From Palsa-965 sp044448685 (lineage in GTDB: Bacteria > Bacteroidota > Bacteroidia > Palsa-965): 22,240 nt of DNA. Below, one piece after another: positions 15,121 through 22,240 of the stretch (position 1 is its first letter; each line of letters opens with the position of its first letter). Both the position numbers and the translations under genes were made by a program. The DNA lies in assembly GCA_044448685.1 (NCBI GenBank), contig JBIOHC010000059.1, positions 1-22,240 on the forward strand, written 5' to 3'. The notes below the pieces were generated by a model, which had not been told where the DNA came from, made no database searches, and was given only the letters and a program-made list of their open reading frames with translations.

Positions 15121-15938
15121 AAAAGATTATTAATATATCACTCTGGTCATTATTTGCGTTAGGCACGCTTGTAACACTGGGGTTTGTTCAAAAGGAGCAA
15201 GGTAAGCGCAGGGCAACAGGACTTGATATTAATATTAACGCCGAGGAGGAAAGTTATTTTGTAACCCGTGATGATATACGGCAGATGCTCACGGATAAAG
15301 GCGACTCTATCATTCATCAGCCTTTGTCGACCATTCATGTGGCAGAGCTGGAACGGCTTATCGATAATAATCCCTGTGTAAGTAAATCGGAAGTATTTGT
15401 TTCAGTAAACGGACAGGTACGCATAAAGGCATCACAACGTAAGCCGGTGGCAAGAGTGTTTTCAATGAGTGGTGACAGTTATTATATGGATGCAGACGGA
15501 AAGCTGATGCCCTGGTCGGTCAATTATACTGCTGATGTAGTTGCTGTGAATGGATTTATTACAGAGTCTTATGGTAATTGGTACAGGTATAGTGCAAGGG
15601 ATATTGAAAGTATGCCAACATTGAGGGCTTATTCTGTTCTGGATGATATTTATAAAATAGCGGATTTTATTCAGAAGGATCCGTTCCGCAAGTCATTGAT
15701 AGGGCAGATCTATGTAAACGCTGATAAGGAATTTGAGTTGATTCCTACTGCGGGAACGTTCCGGATTCTGCTGGGAGATTCCGGAGATCTGGAGGAAAAA
15801 TTCAGCAAGCTTAAAACCTTTTACCGGGAAGGGTTAAGAAATACAGGTGATTGGGATGCTTATTCAAGCGTCAGCCTTAAATATAAAAATCAAATAGTTT
15901 GTACTAAACGAATCGCCTCATGGAATCAAACATTGTAG
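15117..15938 (+). CDS. ftsQ: Cell division protein FtsQ
   Basis: This 273-aa bitopic protein has a short cytoplasmic tail, one transmembrane helix (about 5-24, IINISLWSLFALGTLVTLGF) and a periplasmic part with a POTRA-like region (ESYFVTRDDIRQMLTDKGD, then LERLIDNNPCVSKSEVFVSVNGQVRIKASQRKPVARVF), followed by YYMDADGKLMPW, a FtsQ beta-domain hallmark. FtsQ recruits FtsL and the septal synthase. The call rests on topology, these motifs and its place between murC and ftsA, as FtsQ sequences diverge widely. The start is TTG in a TTGA overlap with murC; no in-frame ATG or GTG is close by, and no Shine-Dalgarno is seen, so translation probably depends on coupling. The end overlaps ftsA by 19 nt. 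Confidence 0.9.
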   Translation: MKKIINISLWSLFALGTLVTLGFVQKEQGKRRATGLDININAEEESYFVTRDDIRQMLTDKGDSIIHQPLSTIHVAELERLIDNNPCVSKSEVFVSVNGQVRIKASQRKPVARVFSMSGDSYYMDADGKLMPWSVNYTADVVAVNGFITESYGNWYRYSARDIESMPTLRAYSVLDDIYKIADFIQKDPFRKSLIGQIYVNADKEFELIPTAGTFRILLGDSGDLEEKFSKLKTFYREGLRNTGDWDAYSSVSLKYKNQIVCTKRIASWNQTL

Positions 15939-17182
15939 TAGGTCTGGATATAGGAACCACCAAAATCGCGGCTATAGTAGGGCGCAGAACTGAGCATGGA
16001 AAGATTGAAATCCTGGGCATGGGCAAGGCAGAATCACTTGGTGTGGCCAGAGGTGTGGTGTTGAATATTGATGAGACTGTGAAGTCTATCAAGGCAGCAG
16101 TGGCTGAAGCAGAGAGTAAATCAGGTGCCAATATCCAGGTTGTGAATGTAGGTATCGCAGGGCAGCATATCAAAAGCTTACAGCACAGAGGTATACGCAC
16201 ACGTCAGAGTCTGGATGAGGAAATAAGTCAGAAGGATATAGATCTGCTGATAGAAGATATGTACAAGCTGGTGATGTTGCCGGGTGAGGAGATCATACAT
16301 GTGATTCCACAGAATTATATTGTGGATAATGAGCAGGGTATCAAGAATCCTATCGGTATGTCAGGTATCAGGCTTGAAGCCAATTTCCATATCATAGCGG
16401 GTCAGGTAGCGGCGGCAAAGAACATTTACAAGTGTGTGGAGAAGGCAGGACTCAAAGTTGCTGACCTGACTCTGGAGCCGCTGGCCTCGGCTGATGCTGT
16501 ACTGACTGCCGAAGAAAAGGAGGCCGGTGTGGTATTGGTTGATATAGGAGGTGGAACAACGGATGTGGCAATTTTTCAGGATGATATTATCCGTCATACA
16601 GCGGTAATTCCTTTCGGAGGTAATATCATCACGGAGGATATTAAAGAAGGGTGTTCGATTATCAAGACCCAGGCTGAATTGCTTAAAATAAAATTCGGGT
16701 CGGCTCTGGCAAGTGAAAATCAGGAAAATGAAATTGTTTCGATCCCCGGGTTACGCGGAAGACCTCATAAGGAGATTTCGGTAAAAAATCTGAGTCATAT
16801 TATTCAGGCCAGGATGGAGGAAATTATTGAGCATGTCTATTACGAAATCAAGAATTCCGGATTTGAGAAAAAGCTGATTGCCGGAATTGTGGTTACGGGC
16901 GGGGGCTCACAGCTTAAGCATATTACACAGTTAATAGAATATGTTACAGGTATGGATGCCCGATTGGGTTACCCGAATGAGCATCTGGCGAAGAGTTCAG
17001 AAGAGGTAACAAGCCCTATGTATGCAACCGGTGTTGGACTGGTGCTGAGAGGGCTGGAGGAGACAGAACGTCATCCGGAGGCACAGGGAGCGGTTGTAAC
17101 CCACACCAAGAAAACAAAGGGAAACTGGTTTGATCAGATTTTTTCAAAAGGGAAAGAATGGTTTAATGAAGATCCGGAGTAA
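15920..17182 (+). CDS. ftsA: Cell division protein FtsA
   Basis: This 420-aa actin-like ATPase anchors FtsZ filaments to the membrane. It has the phosphate-1 motif VGLDIGTTKIAAIVG (6-20), the phosphate-2 motif VVLVDIGGGTTDVAIF, the adenosine motif GIVVTGGGSQLKHI, and a family-typical LTLEPLASADAVL segment. The last residues (GNWFDQIFSKGKEWFNED) form an amphipathic helix with paired aromatic and Lys residues, the expected membrane-targeting sequence. The ATG overlaps the ftsQ end by 19 nt. It is the last gene of the tightly packed block; ftsZ follows after a 145-nt leader. Confidence 0.96.
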   Translation: MESNIVVGLDIGTTKIAAIVGRRTEHGKIEILGMGKAESLGVARGVVLNIDETVKSIKAAVAEAESKSGANIQVVNVGIAGQHIKSLQHRGIRTRQSLDEEISQKDIDLLIEDMYKLVMLPGEEIIHVIPQNYIVDNEQGIKNPIGMSGIRLEANFHIIAGQVAAAKNIYKCVEKAGLKVADLTLEPLASADAVLTAEEKEAGVVLVDIGGGTTDVAIFQDDIIRHTAVIPFGGNIITEDIKEGCSIIKTQAELLKIKFGSALASENQENEIVSIPGLRGRPHKEISVKNLSHIIQARMEEIIEHVYYEIKNSGFEKKLIAGIVVTGGGSQLKHITQLIEYVTGMDARLGYPNEHLAKSSEEVTSPMYATGVGLVLRGLEETERHPEAQGAVVTHTKKTKGNWFDQIFSKGKEWFNEDPE

Positions 17183-17220
17183 GGACAGTGTCTGAAAACA
17201 GGTGCATTCAGGCTCTAATT

Positions 17221-17248
17221 ATGTAAAGTAATCTATAATGTAAAGTAA
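17221..17248 (+). repeat. 11-nt tandem direct repeat in the ftsA-ftsZ leader
   Basis: ATGTAAAGTAA occurs at 17221-17231 and again at 17238-17248, a period of 17 nt, in the AT-rich 145-nt space before ftsZ. This space shows no TAnnTTTG promoter match and no strong hairpin; it also holds a T8 run (17271-17278). A pair of operator sites for a regulator of ftsZ is one reading, chance in AT-rich DNA another. Confidence 0.5.
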
Positions 17249-17327
17249 ATATATCAACCAAATCAAACAATTTTTTTTATAAACCAAATTCGCGGGCTCA
17301 GGCAAGCGATTTAAAAAACCAAACAAC

Positions 17328-19250
17328 ATGATGCGTTTCGATTTACCAGAACAGTCATCGATCATCAAGGTGATCGGTGTAGGCGGCGGCGGAAGCAATG
17401 CCGTTAATCACATGTATCGCCTCGGTATCAATGGCGTGAATTTCATTGTCTGCAATACAGATAAGCAGGCATTGGATATCAGCCCTGTTCCGCACAAGGT
17501 GACTCTCGGCGAAACGCTCACGGAAGGGCGGGGTGCCGGTTCTATTCCGGAAGTAGGCAAGCAGGCTGCCATGGAAAACATAGACCAGCTGAAGGAAATA
17601 CTTGCCAATAATACCCGTATGGTATTCATCACGGCAGGTATGGGTGGCGGTACCGGAACCGGTGCAGCACCTGTAATAGCCCGTATTGCCAAGGAGATGG
17701 GTATCCTTACTGTTGGTATTGTAACTGTACCGTTTTCTTTTGAAGGAAAGAAAAGGCGTCAGCAGGCAGAGGAAGGTCTGGCTGAGATGAAAGCCAGTGT
17801 AGATACCTTGCTTGTTATCTGTAATGACAAGCTTCGGGAAATGTTCGGGAATCTGAAAATGAGAGAGGCATTCAGTCATGCCGATAATGTGCTCAGTATT
17901 GCTGCAAAAAGTATTGCCGAAATAATCAGTCTTACCCAACAAATCAATGTTGATTTTGCGGATGTACGGACTGTAATGAAGGATAGCGGTGTAGCGATTA
18001 TGGGTTCTGCCTCTGCCTCTGGCGAGGGGCGTGCCCTTAAAGCTGTGCAGGAAGCATTGAATTCGCCTTTGCTGAATGATAATAATATCAGTGGTGCCCG
18101 CTATGTCTTACTCAATATAACTTCCGGATCGGACGAGATCACCATGGACGAGCTTGGTGAAATAACCGACTATATACAGGATGAAGCCGGACAAACGGCC
18201 GAGCTTATCAAGGGTTACGGAGTGGATGAAACCCTGGGTGATAAAGTGAATGTTACGGTTATAGCCACCGGTTTTCACACCAGTTCTTCCATTCCTTTTG
18301 ACCTGAGTAACCGTAAACCGGAGAAGGTTGTGCTTAGCCTTGATGAAGCAACACCACAGGCTATCACCATTGCGCCTTTGTCGACTGAAGCAGTACAAAC
18401 TGTTTCTTCAGCACTTGAAGTGAACCCTCTTGAACCTTTTCTGATTACCAGGAGTACACAGGAGGAAAAGCAGGTGACAATTGAATTTGAAAACAGGATT
18501 GAAACAGAAGTGGTAGAAGGTTCTCTGGAAGTCAGTTCTGAGTCCGGTTCCGAAATTCAGTCAGAAGAGGAGATGCATGTTTCAGACAGTGAGGAGTCTT
18601 ATATTGAGATGCATGTTCAGGAACCAGAAGAGCAGATATGGGAGTTGCCGGCTACAGAATTTCTTGCAGAAAATGTTACTGCAGGTGAAGAGGAGCAGAT
18701 GGTGAGTGAGGCTGAACAATCTGAAATTGCTGCGCAATCTGAGGAGGAAATCACTTCGGAAGATTCGGAAATAACGGAGGAAGATGAGAAGCCGTTTATA
18801 TTGTCAGCCGATGAAAGTCCCAAGGAGATTGTATTCGAACTCAATCCGGAGGTTCCGGCCAAGGAGATCTTCGCTGAATCTACGGCATCCAAGGAGGAAG
18901 TGGAAGAACCAGTGATGAAGAAAAGAGAAGAGCCTGTATCGGAGCAAAAAAGCAAAGAGGATATAGAAGCACGTAATCAGGAAGAGGCCAAACGTATTGC
19001 GGAAGAAGATCAGAAACGCAAGGCGTATGAGCGTATTCTCAGACTGAAGGAACTCAGTCTGAAGCTGAAAACACCGAACGGGCTTACAGAGCTTGAGCAG
19101 GAACCTGCATTTGTAAGAAGAAAGGTTGCATTGGATAACACGCCCCATTCTTCTGAATCACAGGTGAGCAAATACACGCTTACTGAAAATGAGGATAAGA
19201 AGATAGAAATCAAGCCGAATAATTCATTTCTGCATGATAATGTAGATTAA
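17328..19250 (+). CDS. ftsZ: Cell division GTPase FtsZ with long acidic linker
   Basis: This 640-aa tubulin homologue forms the Z ring. The GTPase domain (about 12-325) has GVGGGGSNAVNHM (17-29), the tubulin signature GGGTGTG (106-112) and the T7 loop NVDFADV (207-213) with the catalytic aspartates. After residue 330 comes a linker of about 250 residues dense in Glu and Ser with no predicted fold, including an EMHV segment repeated 12 codons apart (nucleotides 18570-18581 and 18606-18617 are identical). A Lys/Glu/Arg-rich stretch (about 545-580) follows. The last 60 residues (NGLTELEQEP, FVRRKVALD, PHSSESQVS, NNSFLHDNVD) look like the conserved Bacteroidota tail that contacts FtsA. It is much longer than E. 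coli FtsZ (383 aa). Two ATG codons stand in tandem at the start. Confidence 0.97.
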   Translation: MMRFDLPEQSSIIKVIGVGGGGSNAVNHMYRLGINGVNFIVCNTDKQALDISPVPHKVTLGETLTEGRGAGSIPEVGKQAAMENIDQLKEILANNTRMVFITAGMGGGTGTGAAPVIARIAKEMGILTVGIVTVPFSFEGKKRRQQAEEGLAEMKASVDTLLVICNDKLREMFGNLKMREAFSHADNVLSIAAKSIAEIISLTQQINVDFADVRTVMKDSGVAIMGSASASGEGRALKAVQEALNSPLLNDNNISGARYVLLNITSGSDEITMDELGEITDYIQDEAGQTAELIKGYGVDETLGDKVNVTVIATGFHTSSSIPFDLSNRKPEKVVLSLDEATPQAITIAPLSTEAVQTVSSALEVNPLEPFLITRSTQEEKQVTIEFENRIETEVVEGSLEVSSESGSEIQSEEEMHVSDSEESYIEMHVQEPEEQIWELPATEFLAENVTAGEEEQMVSEAEQSEIAAQSEEEITSEDSEITEEDEKPFILSADESPKEIVFELNPEVPAKEIFAESTASKEEVEEPVMKKREEPVSEQKSKEDIEARNQEEAKRIAEEDQKRKAYERILRLKELSLKLKTPNGLTELEQEPAFVRRKVALDNTPHSSESQVSKYTLTENEDKKIEIKPNNSFLHDNVD

Positions 19251-19284
19251 GGAGGCTGTATTTTTAAAGTTTCAGATTAGGGAT

Positions 19285-19292
19285 TATCTTTG
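19285..19292 (+). promoter_or_regulatory. Candidate -7 element (TATCTTTG) for yqeY
   Basis: TATCTTTG is a perfect TAnnTTTG match in the 117-nt space between ftsZ and yqeY. Only a poor -33 (a T5 run at 19261-19265) lies at a suitable distance. Initiation would fall near 19297-19299, inside the left arm of the adjacent hairpin. Confidence 0.4.
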
Positions 19293-19317
19293 GGGTGCTT
19301 TCTTCGGAAAGCACTTC
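19292..19317 (+). terminator. UUCG-capped hairpin between ftsZ and yqeY
   Basis: GTGCTTTC (19295-19302) and GAAAGCAC (19307-19314) pair perfectly around a TTCG tetraloop. Two G-T pairs and one G-C pair extend the stem to 11 bp. Only a weak T-tract follows (TTCCTGTTT), so it may be a partial terminator, a processing or stability element for the ftsZ transcript, or a structure in the yqeY leader. A second, outer pairing of ATTAGGGATT (19276-19285) with AATCCTAAT (19345-19353), with one bulged G, would enclose it. Confidence 0.55.
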
Positions 19318-19340
19318 CTGTTTATGACCTATATGTAAAC

Positions 19341-19362
19341 CCTAAATCCTAATACCTAAATC
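19341..19362 (+). repeat. Short direct repeat CCTAAATC before yqeY
   Basis: CCTAAATC occurs at 19341-19348 and 19355-19362, a period of 14 nt, just before the yqeY ATG. The first copy overlaps the outer stem described for the leader hairpin. Its meaning is not evident. Confidence 0.3.
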
Positions 19363-19367
19363 AAGAT

Positions 19368-19811
19368 ATGACACTCGAAGAACAAATCAATTCCGATATC
19401 AAAACCGCAATGCTGGCCAGGGAGCAAGGCAAGCTGGAAGCCTTGCGTGGCATTAAATCTGCTATTCTGCTTTTGAAAACTTCTCCTGAAGGGCTTACTC
19501 CTGAAAGCGAATCCAAGGCTTTGCAGAAAATGGTGAAGCAACGTAAGGAGACTGCGGATATTTATAAGACCCAGAACAGGAATGATCTTGCCGAAGTGGA
19601 GTTGTTCCAGGTTTCGGTTATTGAAGCCTACCTGCCAAAGCAGATGACAGAGGATGATGTGCGTAAGGAGGTGCAGGCTATCATACAAACGGTTGGAGCA
19701 GCAGGTCCGGGCGATATGGGCAAGGTAATGGGAGTTGCAACCAAACAGCTTGCCGGTAAGGCTGAAGGGAAGATGATTTCAACCCTTGTAAAGGAATTGC
19801 TGAGTAAGTAA
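19368..19811 (+). CDS. yqeY: GatB/YqeY domain protein
   Basis: This 147-aa helical protein belongs to the YqeY family, related to the tail domain of the GatB amidotransferase subunit. It opens with LEEQINSDIKTAMLAREQGKLEALRGIKSAI, and the second half has LFQVSVIEAYLPKQM and AAGPGDMGKVMGVATKQLAGKAEGKMIS, which match the family's conserved YLP and GxMGKVM...GrADG blocks. A role in tRNA-related amidation has been suggested from this homology, but the true function is unknown. Placement directly after ftsZ is common in Bacteroidota. It converges on the TPR-phosphatase gene with only 5 nt between stop codons. Confidence 0.93.
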   Translation: MTLEEQINSDIKTAMLAREQGKLEALRGIKSAILLLKTSPEGLTPESESKALQKMVKQRKETADIYKTQNRNDLAEVELFQVSVIEAYLPKQMTEDDVRKEVQAIIQTVGAAGPGDMGKVMGVATKQLAGKAEGKMISTLVKELLSK

Positions 19812-19816
19812 GCGAA

Positions 19817-22084
19817 TCAGATTTTAATGCCAATAAGCAGGATGTCATCCACCTGTTCCAGTCCGCCTTTCCATTCAGTTATCGTCTGATTCAGGATTTC
19901 TTCCTGCTTTTCCATTGGTTCCTGATGAATTAAAAGCAGGAGTGACGCGAGTTGTTTGTATTTGAATTTCTTTCCTTTCGGTCCACCGAACTGATCGGCA
20001 TACCCATCGGTAAAGGTATAGATACAATCCCCTTTTCTTAGTCCAAGGGTTTGCAGGGTGAAGGGGGTTACTGTTCCCCCATGAATACCTACAGGCATTT
20101 TATCTCCCTGAAATTCTTTGAGTTCACCGTTTCTGATCAGCCAGAGAGGGTTATTGGCACAGGCAAACCGGAGCCATCCTCCTTTGAAATCAAAGGCACA
20201 GAGGATAGCATCCATCCCATCACGGGAAGTAGCTTCTGATCCTTCCGGGTTCAGGGAGTGGATGATACGTTCTCTTACCTGCCCAAGTATAGCTTCGGGA
20301 GAATGAACCTGTTTTTCGAGTACTGTTTCATTGAGCAGGGAAATGTTGAGCAGGCTCATGAATGCTCCGGGCACACCATGTCCGGTGCAGTCGGCCGTAC
20401 AAAGCATAAACTGCGCGGTATTTCCGGAAGTGGTTTCAGCGGCCCAGTAAAAATCACCGCTTACAATATCTTTGGGTTTATACAGGATGAAATGCCGGGG
20501 AAGATTTTTCTGCAGCAGTTTTTTCCCTGCAAACAAGGCTCCCTGTATACGTTTGGCATAATGAATGGAATCGAGAATTTCTTTGTTCTTTTCTTCCACC
20601 ATTTGGCTTTTCTCTTCCACCAGGTGATTCTTTTCTTCAATGATGTTGTACGCTGCAGTCAGTGCTACATTGGCTTTCTTTTTTTGGCGGTAGCTTCTGA
20701 AAATAAAAAACACCATCACACAGGCTATCAGAAGGGAGATTCCAACCAGGATCAGAAAGAACCGTTGCTGTTCAATATCATTTGCTTTTTGTGTTATTTC
20801 CAGGTGCTGTATTTGTTTTGTTTTTTCAAGGTCATTAATCTGGAGTTGTTTTTTCTCGGTTTCATATTTGGTTTGCATTTCTGCAATTTGCTTTCCTGAT
20901 TTTTCTGTGTTGACAGAATCTTTCAGGAGGGAATATTGTTTCTGTGATTCATATGCATTCTTAAAATCACCTGCTTTGAAATACAATTCGCCCAGCGTAC
21001 GGTAACAGTCGTATACAAGCGATTTTTCCCCGAATTGTTTGGACAGTTTAAGGGCATGTTGGGCATGTTCTATTGCCTTATTCATTTGTCCGCTAAGCAT
21101 ACATACCTGGGCCAGGTTGCGGAGGTTGACCGCTTCCCCGCGCTGGTCGTTCATTTCTTCATGTAATTTCATAGAGCGTTCCAGGTATTCCAGGGCAAGC
21201 GGAAGCTGGTTCATGGAGGCATAGGCTTCACCCAGGTTTCCACAGGCAGTAGCGATACTCCTTTTTTCTCCCATTGCTTCAGCCAGGTGAAGGGACTGCA
21301 GAAGGTAGTCGGCCATTTTTGGCATATTGTTAAAAGCACCGTAAATGCCTGCGGTATTGTTTAGTGTGGTGCACTCTCCTAATTTGTCATTGAGTTCATG
21401 CCGGAGCTGCAGTGTCTGTCTCATATAATCCAGAGCTTTTGCAGAGTCCATTCTGTTCACAAAAAAGATTCCTATGTTTTCTTTTGTATTCGCTACATCC
21501 ATTTTAGATCCAAAAGATTCCTGTGTTCTGAGGGCTTTCAGGTAGCAGTCCAGTTCTTTGTCATAGAGCCCTTTATTGCCCATCAGAATTCCGAGGTTCA
21601 TAAGTGCCCGTGCTTCGCCTTTTTTATCAGACACTTTTTGGCAAATAGTAAGCGCTTTTTCCTGGTGTTCAATGGCTTTGTCGGTTTCTCCAAGGTGGGA
21701 ATAGCAGTTGGATATTCCTCCTTCATAATCGCCTGTGAGTGCTATGTTACCTGTTTTTTGTGAAGAGTCAAGGCCGATGCGGAACAAGCGAAGGGCTTCC
21801 TGGGTATCGCCGAATTTGTAAAGAATGAATGCTTTGCTGTTGAGGGTTTTCAGAAAACCTTTTGTCCAGTGTAAGCGGGTGGAAAGAACAAGTCCTGTTT
21901 CGGCATAATGCAAGGCATTTGTTTTGTCAGTTTTTCTGTACAGGTTAGAGAGGAGGAGGGCTGTATTTACTTTATTGCTGTCTTCTTTTTGGGAAGAGAG
22001 TATATGTTCAAGAGAGTCAATCCGGGGCTGTTGAGCTGCAGAAGTCAGTGAAAGCAGGAATAGAAGGCCAGAGAGGCGTCGCAT
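19817..22084 (-). CDS. TPR-repeat membrane protein with C-terminal SpoIIE-type phosphatase domain
   Basis: This 755-aa signalling protein starts with a signal peptide (about 1-17, ending TSAAQ). Residues about 20-395 are TPR repeats of roughly 40 residues (marks such as LMNLGILMGNKGLYDKELDCYLKAL, CGNLGEAYASMNQLPLALEYLERSM), placed outside the membrane. A coiled coil (395-440), one transmembrane helix (about 442-463) and a short second coiled coil follow, with three heptads EEKNHLV, EEKSQMV, EEKNKEI (483-503). The C-terminal PP2C-type SpoIIE domain keeps its metal-binding aspartates: SGDFYW (542-547), ADCTGHGVPGAFMS (564-577), TDGYADQFG (692-700) and VDDILLIG (745-752), so it should be an active Ser/Thr phosphatase. 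Such proteins usually act on anti-sigma-factor antagonists; no partner gene is in the window. No HAMP or kinase domain is present. Confidence 0.9.
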   Translation of the reverse strand: MRRLSGLLFLLSLTSAAQQPRIDSLEHILSSQKEDSNKVNTALLLSNLYRKTDKTNALHYAETGLVLSTRLHWTKGFLKTLNSKAFILYKFGDTQEALRLFRIGLDSSQKTGNIALTGDYEGGISNCYSHLGETDKAIEHQEKALTICQKVSDKKGEARALMNLGILMGNKGLYDKELDCYLKALRTQESFGSKMDVANTKENIGIFFVNRMDSAKALDYMRQTLQLRHELNDKLGECTTLNNTAGIYGAFNNMPKMADYLLQSLHLAEAMGEKRSIATACGNLGEAYASMNQLPLALEYLERSMKLHEEMNDQRGEAVNLRNLAQVCMLSGQMNKAIEHAQHALKLSKQFGEKSLVYDCYRTLGELYFKAGDFKNAYESQKQYSLLKDSVNTEKSGKQIAEMQTKYETEKKQLQINDLEKTKQIQHLEITQKANDIEQQRFFLILVGISLLIACVMVFFIFRSYRQKKKANVALTAAYNIIEEKNHLVEEKSQMVEEKNKEILDSIHYAKRIQGALFAGKKLLQKNLPRHFILYKPKDIVSGDFYWAAETTSGNTAQFMLCTADCTGHGVPGAFMSLLNISLLNETVLEKQVHSPEAILGQVRERIIHSLNPEGSEATSRDGMDAILCAFDFKGGWLRFACANNPLWLIRNGELKEFQGDKMPVGIHGGTVTPFTLQTLGLRKGDCIYTFTDGYADQFGGPKGKKFKYKQLASLLLLIHQEPMEKQEEILNQTITEWKGGLEQVDDILLIGIKI

Positions 22085-22120
22085 AAAAAAAGGGAATGTA
22101 TCTTAACGGAAAGATATTAA

Positions 22121-22165
22121 AAAAATCAATCCCGTTTCTGCAGGGCAGGAACGGGATTGATTTTT
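22121..22165 (-). terminator. Strong intrinsic terminator, 21-bp stem
   Basis: 22121-22141 pairs with 22145-22165 over 21 bp, with a single G-T wobble and an AGG loop. The GC-rich middle (CCCGTT with AACGGG) is flanked by A-tract and T-tract, so it can work in both directions. On the minus strand it stands 24 nt after the stop of the gene at 22189 and is followed by a T7 run, which fits termination of that gene upstream of the TPR-phosphatase gene. Confidence 0.88.
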
Positions 22166-22188
22166 AATCCGCTAATGGTTCTTTTAGC

Positions 22189-22240
22189 TTACCACATATG
22201 AACGGTATACGGGGTGCCATTGATGGTAACGGTACATATA
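22189..22240 (-). CDS. C-terminal end of an unidentified protein
   Basis: On the minus strand one frame ends with CTVTINGTPYTVHMW and a TAA stop at 22191-22189, 24 nt before the strong terminator. The alternating pattern of beta-type residues resembles the last strand of a secreted or repeat-rich protein. All three minus-strand frames are open in so short a stretch, so the frame is chosen by composition and by stop-to-terminator distance. The family cannot be recognised. Confidence 0.4.
   Translation of the reverse strand, partial: ICTVTINGTPYTVHMW

Noticed and set aside
17271..17278. T8 run before ftsZ as an intrinsic terminator for ftsA
   Set aside because: No GC-rich hairpin precedes it.
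1..22240. Mobile elements, CRISPR arrays, tRNA or rRNA genes
   Set aside because: No transposase-like protein, terminal inverted repeats, regularly spaced repeats or cloverleaf-like sequence was seen; nearly all DNA is assigned to recognisable genes.

Overview
The window is one end-to-end view of a Bacteroidota division and cell wall (dcw) cluster with its two flanks. The phylum is suggested by a GldC C-terminus (gliding motility family) at the left edge, by the cluster order mraZ-rsmH-ftsL-ftsI-murE-mraY-murD-ftsW-murG-murC-ftsQ-ftsA-ftsZ-yqeY without murF, murB or ddl, by a long MraY (418 aa), by the FtsZ tail ending in NSFLHDNVD, by promoter elements of the TAnnTTTG type, and by scarce Shine-Dalgarno sequences. 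The class or order cannot be fixed from this sequence alone. No mobile element, CRISPR array, tRNA or rRNA is visible.

Layout. (1) 2-181: end of gldC, plus strand. (2) 222-2732, minus strand: a three-gene unit, read from 2732 leftwards, of a PlsC-type acyltransferase, an OlsB/GlsB-type GNAT N-acyltransferase and the ribosome-assembly GTPase EngB. The first two look like an amino-acid (glycine or ornithine) lipid synthesis pair. (3) 2733-2954: divergent control region with a good Bacteroidota promoter for the minus unit and three GTGG(T/G)A boxes exactly 10 bp apart, the expected MraZ operator, before mraZ. (4) 2955-17182: thirteen tightly packed plus-strand genes, mraZ to ftsA, with overlaps or gaps of at most 26 nt. 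(5) 17183-19250: ftsZ behind its own 145-nt leader with an 11-nt tandem repeat. (6) 19251-19811: yqeY behind a leader with a TATCTTTG element and a UUCG-capped hairpin. (7) 19817-22084, minus strand: a TPR / membrane / SpoIIE-phosphatase signalling protein, convergent with yqeY. (8) 22121-22240: a 21-bp terminator hairpin and the last codons of another minus-strand gene.

How the genes work together. MurC, MurD and MurE build the UDP-MurNAc peptide stem (the MurE DNPR motif predicts meso-diaminopimelate), MraY and MurG make lipid I and lipid II, FtsW and FtsI polymerise and cross-link septal peptidoglycan, FtsL and FtsQ belong to the divisome core, FtsA and FtsZ form the cytoplasmic ring, RsmH methylates 16S rRNA, and MraZ probably represses the operon.

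The most unusual feature is an extra 165-aa gene at 10946-11443, between murD and ftsW. It encodes a free-standing copy of the MurD C-terminal ligase domain, about 45% identical by eye to the C-terminus of the adjacent intact MurD, with altered active-site motifs and no ATPase or UDP-binding domain. Its function is unknown. It is the best candidate here for something undescribed.
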